64,000 bases of DNA, taken from DATFVA01 sp963743325 (GTDB lineage: Bacteria > Bacteroidota > Ignavibacteria > Ignavibacteriales > Ignavibacteriaceae). A model generated the notes under the pieces. It searched no databases. It saw only the letters and a list, made by a program, of their open reading frames with translations, and was not told the origin of the DNA. Below are positions 1-9,803 of the stretch, piece by piece. Position 1 is the stretch's first letter, and every line of letters begins with the position of its first letter. The position numbers and the translations under genes were made by a program. The stretch lies in the NCBI GenBank assembly GCA_963743325.1, contig CAVUOZ010000004.1, forward strand, positions 310,001 to 374,000, written 5' to 3'.

Positions 1-1349
1 CTGTCCACATTTCCGTCGACACACGCCCATAAAAGTTCTGTATCCTTGTGATTAGGAAAATGAATACCGTAACCTGAACCTGAATAACTTTGCGTTAATC
101 TGATTGGCAGCGAGGCTTCTCCATTGGACTTATCACTCAGATCAAAAAGCATTTTTGCTTTGTATCTTCCATGATCATCAAGGAATGCATATTCATCACC
201 GGCGCCCGATTCCAGTTTTGCACTCATAATTCCCGATATTTTTGGTACGGGGGTTCTCCTGGATGGTCTGAAATCAACATCGAATGGAATTGCCTCAAAG
301 CGGCTTTCATAAAGGATATCGGCTTCCTGTAATTTTTGTGAAATTACAAATTGTCCCTTCTGAGAACCCTGGTAAAAAACTTTTGTAATTATGTACTCAT
401 TGTTCCAGTCTTCACGGTAATGTTTGTCCATTTTAAACCGGTATCCCGGACTGAATAACCTGCAATTAGTCTTTCCGCTAAAAATTTTGCTCTGGGCAAT
501 GAACTCCTGGTTTCTGACTTTTGCCAGAAACTCGGCATCTTTTTCATTTTCAAAATTATCACCGTAATCATAATATGTTCCGGGCAGATCGGAATTTATT
601 TTACTTTCTGCCATTAATTGCTTTTCCGGGAACAGGTAGTTATAATCCTTTAACTGAACCTTCCCTGTTACGATTTTTTCATTTGATGAAAGTTCCAGGA
701 TTGATTCCACATCTCCGAAAGGGTCCTGGTTTTCATTATAGCCGATTTCTTCAGGGAGGTCTACATCCGGCAGTTTACTGTTATCATCCGTGAAGCAAAC
801 AACATCCTTATCACCGCTCTGATCGAAATAGTAATAGATACCAAAATGTTCCAGCCTGCGGTTAAGGAAATTAAAGTCGGTCTCTCTGTACTGAACAATA
901 AACTCGCTCTTGGGATATTTACTTTTAAGATCTATTTTGTAATCACTGCCGGTTAATTCACTTTTATCAAGGATTTCTTTAATGAGATCTTTGATTTCAA
1001 TATTCTGATATACTTCATTTTGAAATGTAAGGCATGACTTCCACAAGCGGGGCACTAAAACAACCTTATAGAAAACATGATCTTTGGAATGTCCGAATTG
1101 CTGAAACTGCGAAATAATTCCATGAATATCCTTTGTGCTCTGATCAGATCTTATAAGCGTGAAAGTAGCCGTTTTATTCAGGATTTTTGATGAATCAATT
1201 TTAGGATCGGCAGATACAAGTACAATTCTGTACTCAAACAGTGAGGAAATTTCTTCTTCGCCCTCGAATGACAAAACACCAAAAACGTCGTCTTCAACTT
1301 CAGCGAAGTGCAACTTATAGTAGGGTTGATTAAACTTTTGCTCTGGCAT
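1..1349 (-). CDS. vgrG: VgrG/TssI spike protein, 3' end missing (cut by window edge)
   Basis: Tip protein of the T6SS needle; a VgrG trimer caps the Hcp tube and carries effectors. Translating the minus strand from the ATG at 1349 gives about 449 residues with no stop before the window edge. The N-terminal part has the phage gp27-like fold signature (a hydrophobic start, FRIVLVS-like strand, then YRETDFNFLNRRLEHFGIYY, a hallmark VgrG stretch). Near the left edge comes the gp5-like OB-fold entry (DDHGRYKAKMLFD). An AAAGG Shine-Dalgarno lies a few bases before the ATG. It is downstream of clpV, separated by about 290 bases, so it may have its own promoter or be the last gene of the operon. Whether it has a C-terminal effector extension cannot be seen. 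Confidence 0.93.
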   Translation of the reverse strand, partial: MPEQKFNQPYYKLHFAEVEDDVFGVLSFEGEEEISSLFEYRIVLVSADPKIDSSKILNKTATFTLIRSDQSTKDIHGIISQFQQFGHSKDHVFYKVVLVPRLWKSCLTFQNEVYQNIEIKDLIKEILDKSELTGSDYKIDLKSKYPKSEFIVQYRETDFNFLNRRLEHFGIYYYFDQSGDKDVVCFTDDNSKLPDVDLPEEIGYNENQDPFGDVESILELSSNEKIVTGKVQLKDYNYLFPEKQLMAESKINSDLPGTYYDYGDNFENEKDAEFLAKVRNQEFIAQSKIFSGKTNCRLFSPGYRFKMDKHYREDWNNEYIITKVFYQGSQKGQFVISQKLQEADILYESRFEAIPFDVDFRPSRRTPVPKISGIMSAKLESGAGDEYAFLDDHGRYKAKMLFDLSDKSNGEASLPIRLTQSYSGSGYGIHFPNHKDTELLWACVDGNVD

Positions 1350-1640
1350 TGAACACCTTTATAGTTATCAATGAATGATTAATACGTAAATTATTTTCAA
1401 TTGTTCTGTTTTCAATTGCTCTTACAGGAATCTGGCCGTACCCCGGAATTGCTTAAATTATCAGGTTTGTTGTTAAAATAAGAGGATTCTGAGTAAATAC
1501 TGCTGTAATTCTTGCTTTTTGGGGCATTTATGAACCTTTTCTGATACTCTTTACATATGCTTTAAAAACGCTCCGGATACCTCTTACATCCTCTATAAAT
1601 CTATCCTGCTTAAGGCCCTGATCAGGGATTTATTAAGCGA
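1350..1640. other. Intergenic gap between clpV and vgrG
   Basis: AT-rich spacer with no convincing gene. It contains a perfect 12-base palindrome, CCCTGATCAGGG, at 1616-1627 just after the clpV stop. No T-tract follows on the transcribed strand, so a terminator role is uncertain. Confidence 0.5.
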
Positions 1641-2582
1641 TTAGATAAATTTGTATTTAAACGAACCGTCTTTTGCTTTTGTAACTGTTACTTTTGAAGG
1701 GCTTTTACCTTCAGCCATGAAACCAAGCAGCTGAGAAGAAATTTCCGGGGCTAGTTTTTTGTCGACAATCGCATCTATATTTCTCGCTCCCGTCTCTGCC
1801 CTGGTGCAGGATTCAACGATATCATCTATTACGGCTTTATTAAATTCGACTACAAGGTTCTGATTCTGAAGCAATCGCTTCTGGATTTTGCCCAGCTTCA
1901 TCTCAACAATCGGCTTTAATACCTCTTTACTCAGTGGCAGAAAAACTATAGGCTTAAGTCTGCCCAGGAATTCCGGTCTGAAGTATTGGTTCATATAAGG
2001 ACGAAGCTCTTCGAGCAGATCATCCGGGTTTGTCATGCCGGCGTTGTACTTTTCAAACAACACCTCAGAAGCCAGGTTAGAAGTCATGAAAATAGTAGTG
2101 TTTGAGAAATCAATATTTCTCCTGTCGGCATCCTGCAGCATCCCCCTGTCAAATACCTGCATAAAAAGATCAGTAACTGAAGTATTTGCTTTTTCGATTT
2201 CATCCAGAAGAACAACGCAGTAGGGTCTGCGCCTGACGGGTTCACTTAATGAGCCGCCTTCGCCATAACCGACCAGACCGGGGTCGGCTCCGATTAATCT
2301 TGAGGTATTATATTCATTCTGGTATTCCGTCATATTAAGGGTGACCATGAATCTTTCATCACCAAAAAGGACTTCAGCTACAGCACGGGCAAGTTCGGTT
2401 TTACCAACACCGCTGGGACCAATTAAAAGAAAGACACCATTTGGACCTTCTTCTTTTTTAATTCCGACTTTGGCTCCGCGGATAACATCGGCAATCTGTT
2501 TTATTGCGTGATCCTGACCGACAACCCTTTTCTTCAAATCATCCTCAAGCTGAAGAAGAGTTGTCATATCATCGCGGGTCAT
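1641..2582 (-). CDS. clpV: ClpV (TssH), C-terminal part after a frameshift
   Basis: Second AAA+ module of the T6SS sheath-recycling ATPase. It shows Walker A GPSGVGKT (residues 55-62 of this piece), Walker B VVLLDEIEKA, and the C-terminal D2-small domain. The annotated ATG at 2582 is not a true start: ClpV homology continues upstream in this frame to about 2668 (residues SPQVFAEVTANTVAEVIEAW, the normal linker before D2). Joined to the N-terminal piece by adding one base, the gene encodes 874 residues, the normal ClpV length. Confidence 0.9.
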   Translation of the reverse strand: MTRDDMTTLLQLEDDLKKRVVGQDHAIKQIADVIRGAKVGIKKEEGPNGVFLLIGPSGVGKTELARAVAEVLFGDERFMVTLNMTEYQNEYNTSRLIGADPGLVGYGEGGSLSEPVRRRPYCVVLLDEIEKANTSVTDLFMQVFDRGMLQDADRRNIDFSNTTIFMTSNLASEVLFEKYNAGMTNPDDLLEELRPYMNQYFRPEFLGRLKPIVFLPLSKEVLKPIVEMKLGKIQKRLLQNQNLVVEFNKAVIDDIVESCTRAETGARNIDAIVDKKLAPEISSQLLGFMAEGKSPSKVTVTKAKDGSFKYKFI

Positions 2583-4264
2583 ATTGCCGACTTTAATTCC
2601 TGTCCATGCTTCAATAACTTCCGCAACCGTATTTGCAGTGACTTCGGCAAAAACCTGTGGACTCGGTCCTGCAGAGCACTTAATTTTTCTCTGACTTCAG
2701 TTATTTCTTTCAAAATAGCCGGGTCTTCCTTGCTTTTACCATTACCGTTCCCGGTAAATTTCTTTATACGTAAATCCATAAGTTTTCTTGTGAGTTCACT
2801 CTCCTTTGTCCATCTTTCCTCATTCGCTTTAATGTCAGTTTCTAATTTTAATTTTTTATCTTTTAACTCTTTCAGCACTACCTGGTCAATTACAAGATCC
2901 ATATCTGAATCTTTTTGCTGAGTATTTATTGCCATGTCAACTGACTTCAAATGGCTTATCATCAATTCAAGTTTAGCCGGTTTACTTGTTAGTGACATTT
3001 TTACGCGTGTTGATGCGGTATCAAGAAGATCAACTGCTTTATCCGGCAGCTGTCTTCCTGCAATATACCGTCTTGATAATTTTACAGCTGCCTCAATGGC
3101 ACCGTCTGTAATGTGAATTCCATGGTAAGCTTCGTACTTTGTCTTTATCCCCCGCAGCATTAAAATGGCTTTTTCATCATCAGGTTCTCCAACATGTATT
3201 GGCTGAAATCTTCTTTCGAGAGCTGCATCTTTGGCAAAATATTTGTTGTATTCAAGATATGTTGTTGCAGCGATTGCTCTGAACGATCCCCTCGCCAGGG
3301 CGGGCTTTAAAAGGTTTGCAGCATCACCGCCGCCTGCAGATGCGCCGGCTCCGATCAGAGTATGGGCTTCATCTATAAAAAGAATTGCCGGAACAGGGGA
3401 GTTAGTCACTTCATTTATTACTGCCTTCAATCTTTTTTCAAATTCTCCTCTCATTTTGGTTCCAGCCTGCAGAGAGCCCATATCTAATGAATAGATCTGG
3501 TTGTTCTTTAATATATCCGGTACTTCATCTGCAGCAATCTTTATTGCAAGTCCTTCAACAAGCGCTGTTTTACCTACACCCGGTTCACCCAGCAAAATAG
3601 GATTCGATTTTTTCCTTCTGCAAAGGACCTCAATCACCTGGATTATTTCTTCATCTCTGCCAAGAATCGGATCTATCTTTCCATCCTTTGCCAGAGTAAC
3701 CAGATTGGTGGTATATAAATCGAGTACAGTTCCATCCTGGGGAATTGCACGGGCTTCTTCCTGAGAAATCATTTCGGAAGAAACAGATTCATCCTCGACT
3801 GATCCTTTTACAATATTATAGAAATCGGTGCGAAGCTCATCCGTTTTTATAGGTGAAAGAATATCCATCAGGCGGGAACTGATTACCTGTTCTGATGATG
3901 CGAATACTTCAAACAAAGCTCCCGATCTGATCCTGGTTTCATGACGATGAACTGAACTTGTTATCCAGGCCTGTTCAAGCAATTCCGTTAATAGCGGGGA
4001 AAGCTTGGGCTTCCCTGAATTACCTTTATCCATTTCGTCAAGATTACGCAGGCATTTTGACTGAACATCCCCCGAATCGATGGCATAGTGTTTAAGTATC
4101 AATGGAACATCCCCCTGACCATCCTCTATAAGGGCATTTAATAAATGATCTATAGTTATTTCATAGTGTCCGCGGTTTATGCCTAGTCCGGTCGCAGTAT
4201 CAAGATTACGCACCAGGTAATTATTTAACTTTAAAAGTAATGATTTCAAATCCTTACTTTGCAT
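2579..4264 (-). CDS. clpV: ClpV (TssH), N-terminal part before a frameshift
   Basis: Hexameric AAA+ ATPase that extracts contracted TssB-TssC sheath subunits. This piece has the Clp-N double-repeat domain (residues 1-150), then the first AAA+ module with Walker A GEPGVGKT (226-233), Walker B ILFIDEA (about 294-300) and the coiled-coil middle domain (about 410-520). The last 20 or so residues are out-of-frame sequence created by a base missing near 2668. It lies 86 bases downstream of tssG in the same operon. If the frameshift is real rather than a sequencing error, sheath recycling would be impaired. Confidence 0.92.
   Translation of the reverse strand: MQSKDLKSLLLKLNNYLVRNLDTATGLGINRGHYEITIDHLLNALIEDGQGDVPLILKHYAIDSGDVQSKCLRNLDEMDKGNSGKPKLSPLLTELLEQAWITSSVHRHETRIRSGALFEVFASSEQVISSRLMDILSPIKTDELRTDFYNIVKGSVEDESVSSEMISQEEARAIPQDGTVLDLYTTNLVTLAKDGKIDPILGRDEEIIQVIEVLCRRKKSNPILLGEPGVGKTALVEGLAIKIAADEVPDILKNNQIYSLDMGSLQAGTKMRGEFEKRLKAVINEVTNSPVPAILFIDEAHTLIGAGASAGGGDAANLLKPALARGSFRAIAATTYLEYNKYFAKDAALERRFQPIHVGEPDDEKAILMLRGIKTKYEAYHGIHITDGAIEAAVKLSRRYIAGRQLPDKAVDLLDTASTRVKMSLTSKPAKLELMISHLKSVDMAINTQQKDSDMDLVIDQVVLKELKDKKLKLETDIKANEERWTKESELTRKLMDLRIKKFTGNGNGKSKEDPAILKEITEVREKLSALQDRVHRFLPKSLQIRLRKLLKHGQELKSAI
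2666..2671 (-). other. Single-base deletion in clpV (GG where GGG expected)
   Basis: On the coding strand the sequence reads CTGCAGGACCGAG. Inserting one G gives Leu-Gln-Gly-Pro-Ser-Pro-Gln, which joins the two clpV frames exactly where ClpV proteins have LQG-x-SP. The site is a short G run, typical of homopolymer miscounts. Confidence 0.85.
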
Positions 4265-4350
4265 TTAATTTCTCCTGCTGATTATTTATTAAATTAGTTT
4301 TAATTTCAGTATTGTGTTGAAGAGGTTGCGCTATAGAAATAATTACAGGA

Positions 4351-5370
4351 TTAGTTCAGATTAGCGAATTCTTCATTCCTGATATAAACGCTGCATTCAT
4401 CTACTTTAGGTTTACCAAGCCAGAATGTCGAACCGAGTCTGAGACGACTGTCATTCCAGGATATGGAGACGATTGTATCGGCCTTAATTTTGAAATTAAG
4501 ATCATATTCAAGACCATCATTCACATAAAGTTTAAGAAGTTCATTTAATTTTTTTGCTCTTGCCGTTCCGGGCAGAAAATCAAGATAATCTTCAAAGGAT
4601 AACGGACCGATTTCAATGCAGATCCTGCTCATATAATCGATAGTTGATCTCCCGATAAAGCTGTTTCTGCCAAGACTAAAATCATCACTGCCAGGTGCGG
4701 GTACATTCACGAGTTCAACCCAATGTGGCACAAATTCTTTGATTTTTATAAGGAAATGAGGGAATAGATGTGAAAGCAGGATTCTTAATCCTTCTTTATT
4801 CCTTACACGCTGACTAAAAACACCGGCAAACTTAAGCAGAGTGAAATCAGAAATAGCGTGAGAATCCGGTTTGGAATAAATACCTCTGCCGATAAATGAA
4901 TTAATTCTTTCAGAAACCTTATTAGCCGGATCACCATTTAAGTGAAGATAGAAACGGTATTTTTTCCATGACTGGTAATAGAGCCAGTAAAATCGGTTAT
5001 TAAAAATATCCAGGAAATTCTGCAGCGGAATATTTCCTGTTCCTAAAATTTTTTCCTGGAAGGAAATCTGTTCATGGTAGCACCTTGGTATAGGTGAGTT
5101 GATTCCGTACAAACCAAGGAAATTCAATATAAATGTGATCTCCCCGTTTTCATATGAAACTGATCTTATATCTCTGGGCGGATAATCATAATGCTGATAA
5201 GGACGGAAATTTATTCCGCTCTGATCAAGAAGATAATCTTTTCTTTTAGGATTATCCTGCTTTGTAATATTCTCACTTAACCAGACAGCCTGCCAGACAT
5301 GATATTCAGGGCCACGCGAAACAATGTCCTGGACTATACTGGAAGTATCTCTCCTGGTGATGGGTTCCAT
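4351..5370 (-). CDS. tssG: TssG baseplate protein (ImpH/VasB family)
   Basis: T6SS baseplate wedge component that works with TssE, TssF and TssK. The 339 residues match the family length. Recognisable features are the N-terminal FRPYQHYDYPPRDI stretch, the FLGLYGINSPIP motif (around residues 82-93) that is a TssG hallmark, and the C-terminal RLRLGSTFWLGKP. The ATG overlaps the end of tssF by 37 bases, an overlap that implies translational coupling. clpV follows. Confidence 0.93.
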   Translation of the reverse strand: MEPITRRDTSSIVQDIVSRGPEYHVWQAVWLSENITKQDNPKRKDYLLDQSGINFRPYQHYDYPPRDIRSVSYENGEITFILNFLGLYGINSPIPRCYHEQISFQEKILGTGNIPLQNFLDIFNNRFYWLYYQSWKKYRFYLHLNGDPANKVSERINSFIGRGIYSKPDSHAISDFTLLKFAGVFSQRVRNKEGLRILLSHLFPHFLIKIKEFVPHWVELVNVPAPGSDDFSLGRNSFIGRSTIDYMSRICIEIGPLSFEDYLDFLPGTARAKKLNELLKLYVNDGLEYDLNFKIKADTIVSISWNDSRLRLGSTFWLGKPKVDECSVYIRNEEFANLN

Positions 5371-7190
5371 GTGTAATTATTACTTGTACCTGATTCAGTT
5401 ATTTTCAGAAAAACATATGAATTAAGAGTCACATACTGTGAAAGAAAGGAATTTAGTACCATTCCAAGTAAATTGATTTCTCCTTCACCATTTTCAAATT
5501 CCTTCGCTTCAACTTCTATATGGAATTCAATTCCCCTTATCAGGCTTTGATTCATTATTTTATTTATGAGTTTTGGTTTATGAATCTTTTTTATACTTTC
5601 AATTCTTTTTTTGTTCGGGTGGTTATGCGCTTTAGACCAGTTATATAAATTCAATATACTTTTGAATGTGTCTGCTTCCGCCAGCGTTGAAAAACTGACT
5701 GAGAGATGAGCTATTAATGACCATAGATAGTTCTGTTTTTCCGGGCATTCCAGCACTTCATCGGGGACAGTAATATTTGCTGCTTCTATGCCCGGAGGGA
5801 AGTCCAGAGGTTCTTTAATCGAGCCGACTTCCAGGTATGCTGAAGGTAAAAATCCGTTTGACAGTGTTGCTTCAATACTAAGCGTTTCTTTCGGAAAAAT
5901 TTCCTCTTCCATGCTCGGTCCGAACAACCTTATGAATGTTTCCGACATGTCACTCTGGATGGATCTCCTGAAAACAGAATAGAATCTTTTGAAATTGTAT
6001 TCCGGGTTGCTTGTATCCAGGATATCGTGCGCGGTAATAGGTATATATTTATATTGCTCAACACGATTCTCACTTATGCCGCTCACTTTATCTACCGAAT
6101 AAATTTCCCGGCTCTTTCTTCTGTATAAGTCCGGAATAATATAATACTCCGGAAGCCGCTGTGTGACTGAAACCTCCTCAGTGGGACGGGAGAACAGATT
6201 TACAATGGGGGTGCAGTTTATAACAATATTACTCTTATCAGGCTGTTTTTCCCGAAGCAGTTTCTTATTAAATTCAAATTTTATTTCGAACTGAGAAGAT
6301 TGTCCTGAGGCAGTAAATTTATCAAGGCCGTAAATATCGATGAAGAAGAATTTTTCCGGGAATGCAAAATATTCCTGAATCAGTCTGAAGCCTTTGAAGG
6401 ACTGTCTTGAATAGGGAAGTATAGAATAATCATCACCGTCGTATTCTATCTCCGTAGTAAGTTCAGGAACGCCGATTTTATATTCTTCGATTTTCTGAAA
6501 TGGAGATTTATCGTTAATAACTTCTCTGACAGAAACCGAAGCAACGTTTCTGGTAAGAAACAGATGCAGGTTGTACTTTACCGAAGAAGAGCCCTGAAGG
6601 TAAATTCTGAAACGATTCATCTTCAAAGTATTATAATCCACATTCCTGTCGGTTTGTATTCTTAAAATTAAATTTGATTTCCCCTGGGGTGTTTCTTCGA
6701 TTAAAACATCAGTTAATTTTATTGGCCTGACTATAAGATTCTGAGTCGTCCGGAATATAAATTCAGCCGGTTCATCCTTCTCCGTTAATCTGCTTCCGCT
6801 GCCTGATCCGGACTGAACCTTGTACTTAACTTTATATTTTCCTGTCTGCGTCTGAATTTCACTGCCTCTGCGTATAACCACAGGTTCTGTCAGCGCGCCT
6901 GATTTAATGTTTGCCTGAAGAATAGCACAGGAAGGAAATGCTTTGAGCAGATGAGGGAAGAGTATTTCAAGTATGCCGCCGGCTATTTCGGGAAATTCAT
7001 CATCCAGTCTTTCGTGAATCCTTCCGGCAAGAAATGCAAAACCTTCGTATAACCTTTCGACAAAAGGATCTTTTCTTTCCCTTTCACTTAAGTGCAGCCT
7101 GGAACCAAGTGTCGGGTGCTTCTTGCTGAATTCCTCTCCGGAAGTCTGAAGAAAATTATATTCTCTTTCGAAGTATTTATCAGTGCTCAT
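5334..7190 (-). CDS. tssF: TssF baseplate protein (ImpG/VasA family)
   Basis: Main T6SS baseplate wedge protein. The 618 residues fit the family. The N-terminal pattern YFEREYNFLQTSGEEF followed by DPFVERLYEGFAFLAGRI and DEFPEIAGGILEILFPH is diagnostic for TssF. The C-terminal part contains the typical RGIEFHIEVE stretch and FLSQYVTLNSYVFLKI near residues 575-595. It overlaps tssE by 4 bases (ATGA) and tssG by 37 bases. Confidence 0.94.
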   Translation of the reverse strand: MSTDKYFEREYNFLQTSGEEFSKKHPTLGSRLHLSERERKDPFVERLYEGFAFLAGRIHERLDDEFPEIAGGILEILFPHLLKAFPSCAILQANIKSGALTEPVVIRRGSEIQTQTGKYKVKYKVQSGSGSGSRLTEKDEPAEFIFRTTQNLIVRPIKLTDVLIEETPQGKSNLILRIQTDRNVDYNTLKMNRFRIYLQGSSSVKYNLHLFLTRNVASVSVREVINDKSPFQKIEEYKIGVPELTTEIEYDGDDYSILPYSRQSFKGFRLIQEYFAFPEKFFFIDIYGLDKFTASGQSSQFEIKFEFNKKLLREKQPDKSNIVINCTPIVNLFSRPTEEVSVTQRLPEYYIIPDLYRRKSREIYSVDKVSGISENRVEQYKYIPITAHDILDTSNPEYNFKRFYSVFRRSIQSDMSETFIRLFGPSMEEEIFPKETLSIEATLSNGFLPSAYLEVGSIKEPLDFPPGIEAANITVPDEVLECPEKQNYLWSLIAHLSVSFSTLAEADTFKSILNLYNWSKAHNHPNKKRIESIKKIHKPKLINKIMNQSLIRGIEFHIEVEAKEFENGEGEINLLGMVLNSFLSQYVTLNSYVFLKITESGTSNNYTWNPSPGEILPV

Positions 7191-7639
7191 CTGATATCCC
7201 TGTCATAAATTACTTTAGTCCACCCGGTGGTAGAAAACTCCGTTAACAGGATTTCCTTATTGGAACTGTCCTTAACTTTAATAATTATTTTTAAAGAAGC
7301 ACGCAGGGTTTTTTGATCGAATTCTGAATTCTCGATTTTTACATCACTTATTCTGGGTTCGTATTTCAACATTACATCTTTGATTTCCTGCTTCAAAGCT
7401 TCAACCGGGTTATCCGAAGCAATGTACAGCTGAAGAATATCCGAAATACCAAAATCAGGAAGATGTAATATTGAACCACGTCTCGTTGTTAAAATCATTC
7501 TGAGATTTTCGATTATACTGAGACTAAGTTTCTGATCCTCTGTCAGGTGCTCAAATTGCTGAAGCCCTATTTCATCAGGATTAACGGCTTCTGAAATAAA
7601 TTGACCCAGGAGAATATTATAAATGCTAAGATTATTCAA
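7187..7639 (-). CDS. tssE: TssE baseplate protein (gp25-like)
   Basis: Homologue of phage T4 gp25, the baseplate component that starts sheath assembly. At 150 residues it has the family core NLRMILTTRRGSILHLPDFG (residues 45-64) and the downstream EALKQEIKDVMLKYEPRI stretch. It lies about 90 bases downstream of hcp and overlaps tssF by 4 bases. Confidence 0.93.
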   Translation of the reverse strand: MNNLSIYNILLGQFISEAVNPDEIGLQQFEHLTEDQKLSLSIIENLRMILTTRRGSILHLPDFGISDILQLYIASDNPVEALKQEIKDVMLKYEPRISDVKIENSEFDQKTLRASLKIIIKVKDSSNKEILLTEFSTTGWTKVIYDRDIR

Positions 7640-7729
7640 TGCAATTTTTCCATAAAAAACCGGGTGGATAATTAGATCACTCTCTTACGAAGATTGTTAA
7701 ATAATAAATCCACCCGCAAACAGGGGTTA

Positions 7730-8218
7730 TTAACCGGGAAGTCTGAATGAGAAGAATCCCTGATCTGAGAATTCTGTCTTACCCTTGACATGCTCCCACT
7801 CTGCACTTTCAGCTACCAGCTGAATTTTTTCAAGATGTGCAATATTCATCCGCGTTGTTTCAACCGATGAAGGCATCAGATTTTCAATTGAAACCAACCG
7901 GACATTCGATAAGGTATATTTGAAATAAACCGTTTCCTTTCCGGTTGCCTCGGCTATTTCATAAAGAGAAATGATAACAGATTTAAACGCTTTACCTTCT
8001 GCACAATATTGAAACATCAATGGAGTAAGTTTATCTATCTCCTTCATAACCATGAATGGTTCATAAATTCTGCTTCCGGTAATTTGTCCGGTAGAAACAT
8101 CAGTCGGTAATTTGAGCATCTGAGAAAACTCCAGCACAGTACAGGAACCGTTTGGGCGCGGGCCCTCAAGATCATTACCTGAATCATCCTTGAACAGAAT
8201 CTCGCCTTTTACAGCCAT
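7730..8218 (-). CDS. hcp: Hcp (TssD) inner tube protein
   Basis: Forms the hexameric rings of the T6SS inner tube. The 162 residues show the Hcp beta-barrel pattern: N-terminal GEILFKDDSG, the extended loop with GSRIYEPFMVMKEIDKLTPL, and VYFKYTLSNVRLVSIE in the middle. No C-terminal effector extension is present. It lies between tssC and tssE with spacers of 65 and 90 bases, slightly longer than its neighbours, which may allow extra translation or processing of this high-demand subunit (inference). Confidence 0.93.
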   Translation of the reverse strand: MAVKGEILFKDDSGNDLEGPRPNGSCTVLEFSQMLKLPTDVSTGQITGSRIYEPFMVMKEIDKLTPLMFQYCAEGKAFKSVIISLYEIAEATGKETVYFKYTLSNVRLVSIENLMPSSVETTRMNIAHLEKIQLVAESAEWEHVKGKTEFSDQGFFSFRLPG

Positions 8219-8283
8219 ATTACACCTCCAAATTATTTGATATTATTTAATTATATAACTGAGCACAAATCGATCTGAAATGC

Positions 8284-9750
8284 TTATCCTTCTTCACCCG
8301 AATGATATGCGATTAATTTCAGGTTTACATCCATACCAGTGATAGCAACGTGAGGTCTGAATTCTGCACTGATCTGGAAAAATCCGGGTCTTTCTTTTAA
8401 TTCAGTGACATCAAGTCTATATGAACGAAGCGGTTTTTCCGCTACAACTTTTTCAGCTGGATTGGGCATGTCAACAACCAGCGTATCAAGCCAGCTTGAC
8501 ATATCTTTTTTTATCTCTCCGGGACCTGCACTTTTACCAACAAATACCAGCTGACGGTATTTAAGGTAATGTGCTATGCGGGTGACAAGCATAGTATATT
8601 GAAGTCGTGACCCCACAGAGAAGTTTGCTGTTGCTGTCGGATCATTTTTTATCTGCTTAGCTCTATTGGCAGATGGTGTTTCAAAAAAACATGCATAGTC
8701 TGTTCTATCCCAGTGAGCTAATGGAATAAAACCGAGATCGCAAAGTTCTGCATCCTTTGCCTGACCTACCGATGCTTCGAGTGGAACTTTAAGCTTCTTT
8801 TGCCCGTGTTCTTCGTAAGTGGGAACGGGAAGACTTTCAACTTTTCCGCCTGATTCAACGCCGACTATTTTTACACTCCAGCCCCACTTCTCGAAGCTCT
8901 TTACCATATTGGAAGCAAGAGCAAAAGATGTGCTGCACCAGAGACTATTATCTTTGCCTGCCCGCATTACATTTTCAGAATAATTGAAATTTTTTGTGGG
9001 TTCAGCTTCTGCACTGTAGGGGAGTCTGCCCAGAAATCTTGGCAGCGTCAGCCCTATATATTTTGAACGGTCATCATCCCTGAAAGCACGCCATGATGCA
9101 TAAGCGGCACCTTCCTTTAATTGTTCGGGCAGGAATCGATTGTTCATCACATCTGTCATACTGTTTTCACCAAAGAACTTATGACTTGCATTTGCTATAA
9201 AGGGAATCTGCGCTGATTCAGAAAGCACTGACAAATGCTGAAGCATGGAAATATCCTGAGGGGTGTTTCCGAACTGATAATCTGAAATCATAGCAGTGTA
9301 TGAATGGCCGCCCACTTTATCATACGCCCCCCAGTAAACATGATGCCACAACCCGGAGTCTTTTTCGTATCCTTCACCCAGGGCAGCATCATTCAGATCA
9401 TCATAAAGTTCTTCTTTTGCAGCATCAAGAAGTTCGAATTTTACCGGTTTGCTAAACTCGGTATTCTGTACAAGGAATAAAAGTCCCCGCCAGGTTGATT
9501 CCAGCTCCTGGAAATCCTGGTTATGTAAAATTTCATCCATCTGAGCACTAAGGACTGTGTCAAGGTCTGCTATATAAGAATCTACAAGTGCTCCGGTTAT
9601 CTTAAACACCTGTGATTCCTTACCAACTTTGCCTATGAATTCAGCGACAGCAGTTTTCTTATTGTCATCCAGCATGGAGATTAGCCTATCAACAGAACTT
9701 TGTTCAGTTTCCTGTCCCTGTTCAGTTGATTCTGATTTTTCTTTAGCCAT
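8284..9750 (-). CDS. tssC: TssC (VipB) sheath protein
   Basis: Large subunit of the contractile sheath. The 488 residues contain signature stretches QELESTWRGLLFLVQNTEF (about 82-100), YTAMISDYQFGNTPQDISML (about 150-169), GLTLPRFLGRLPY and the C-terminal RPGFFQISAEFRPH. The N-terminus is acidic and Glu/Gln-rich, as often seen before the sheath fold. It is preceded by tssB with a 53-base gap, the pairing seen in almost all T6SS loci. Confidence 0.95.
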   Translation of the reverse strand: MAKEKSESTEQGQETEQSSVDRLISMLDDNKKTAVAEFIGKVGKESQVFKITGALVDSYIADLDTVLSAQMDEILHNQDFQELESTWRGLLFLVQNTEFSKPVKFELLDAAKEELYDDLNDAALGEGYEKDSGLWHHVYWGAYDKVGGHSYTAMISDYQFGNTPQDISMLQHLSVLSESAQIPFIANASHKFFGENSMTDVMNNRFLPEQLKEGAAYASWRAFRDDDRSKYIGLTLPRFLGRLPYSAEAEPTKNFNYSENVMRAGKDNSLWCSTSFALASNMVKSFEKWGWSVKIVGVESGGKVESLPVPTYEEHGQKKLKVPLEASVGQAKDAELCDLGFIPLAHWDRTDYACFFETPSANRAKQIKNDPTATANFSVGSRLQYTMLVTRIAHYLKYRQLVFVGKSAGPGEIKKDMSSWLDTLVVDMPNPAEKVVAEKPLRSYRLDVTELKERPGFFQISAEFRPHVAITGMDVNLKLIAYHSGEEG

Positions 9751-9803
9751 TTAATTAAACCTCCGTTTACAATTAAAAATTCATAAATATTTTTTCATTT
9801 CAT

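Noticed and set aside
521..793. A 90-codon plus-strand frame within vgrG.
   Set aside because: Antisense to a well conserved VgrG segment.
1616..1627. Palindrome CCCTGATCAGGG as a clpV terminator.
   Set aside because: It is a loopless perfect palindrome with no T-run after it.
2666..2671. Programmed ribosomal frameshift in clpV.
   Set aside because: No slippery heptamer or downstream structure was noticed, and ClpV is not known to use one. A lost G fits better.
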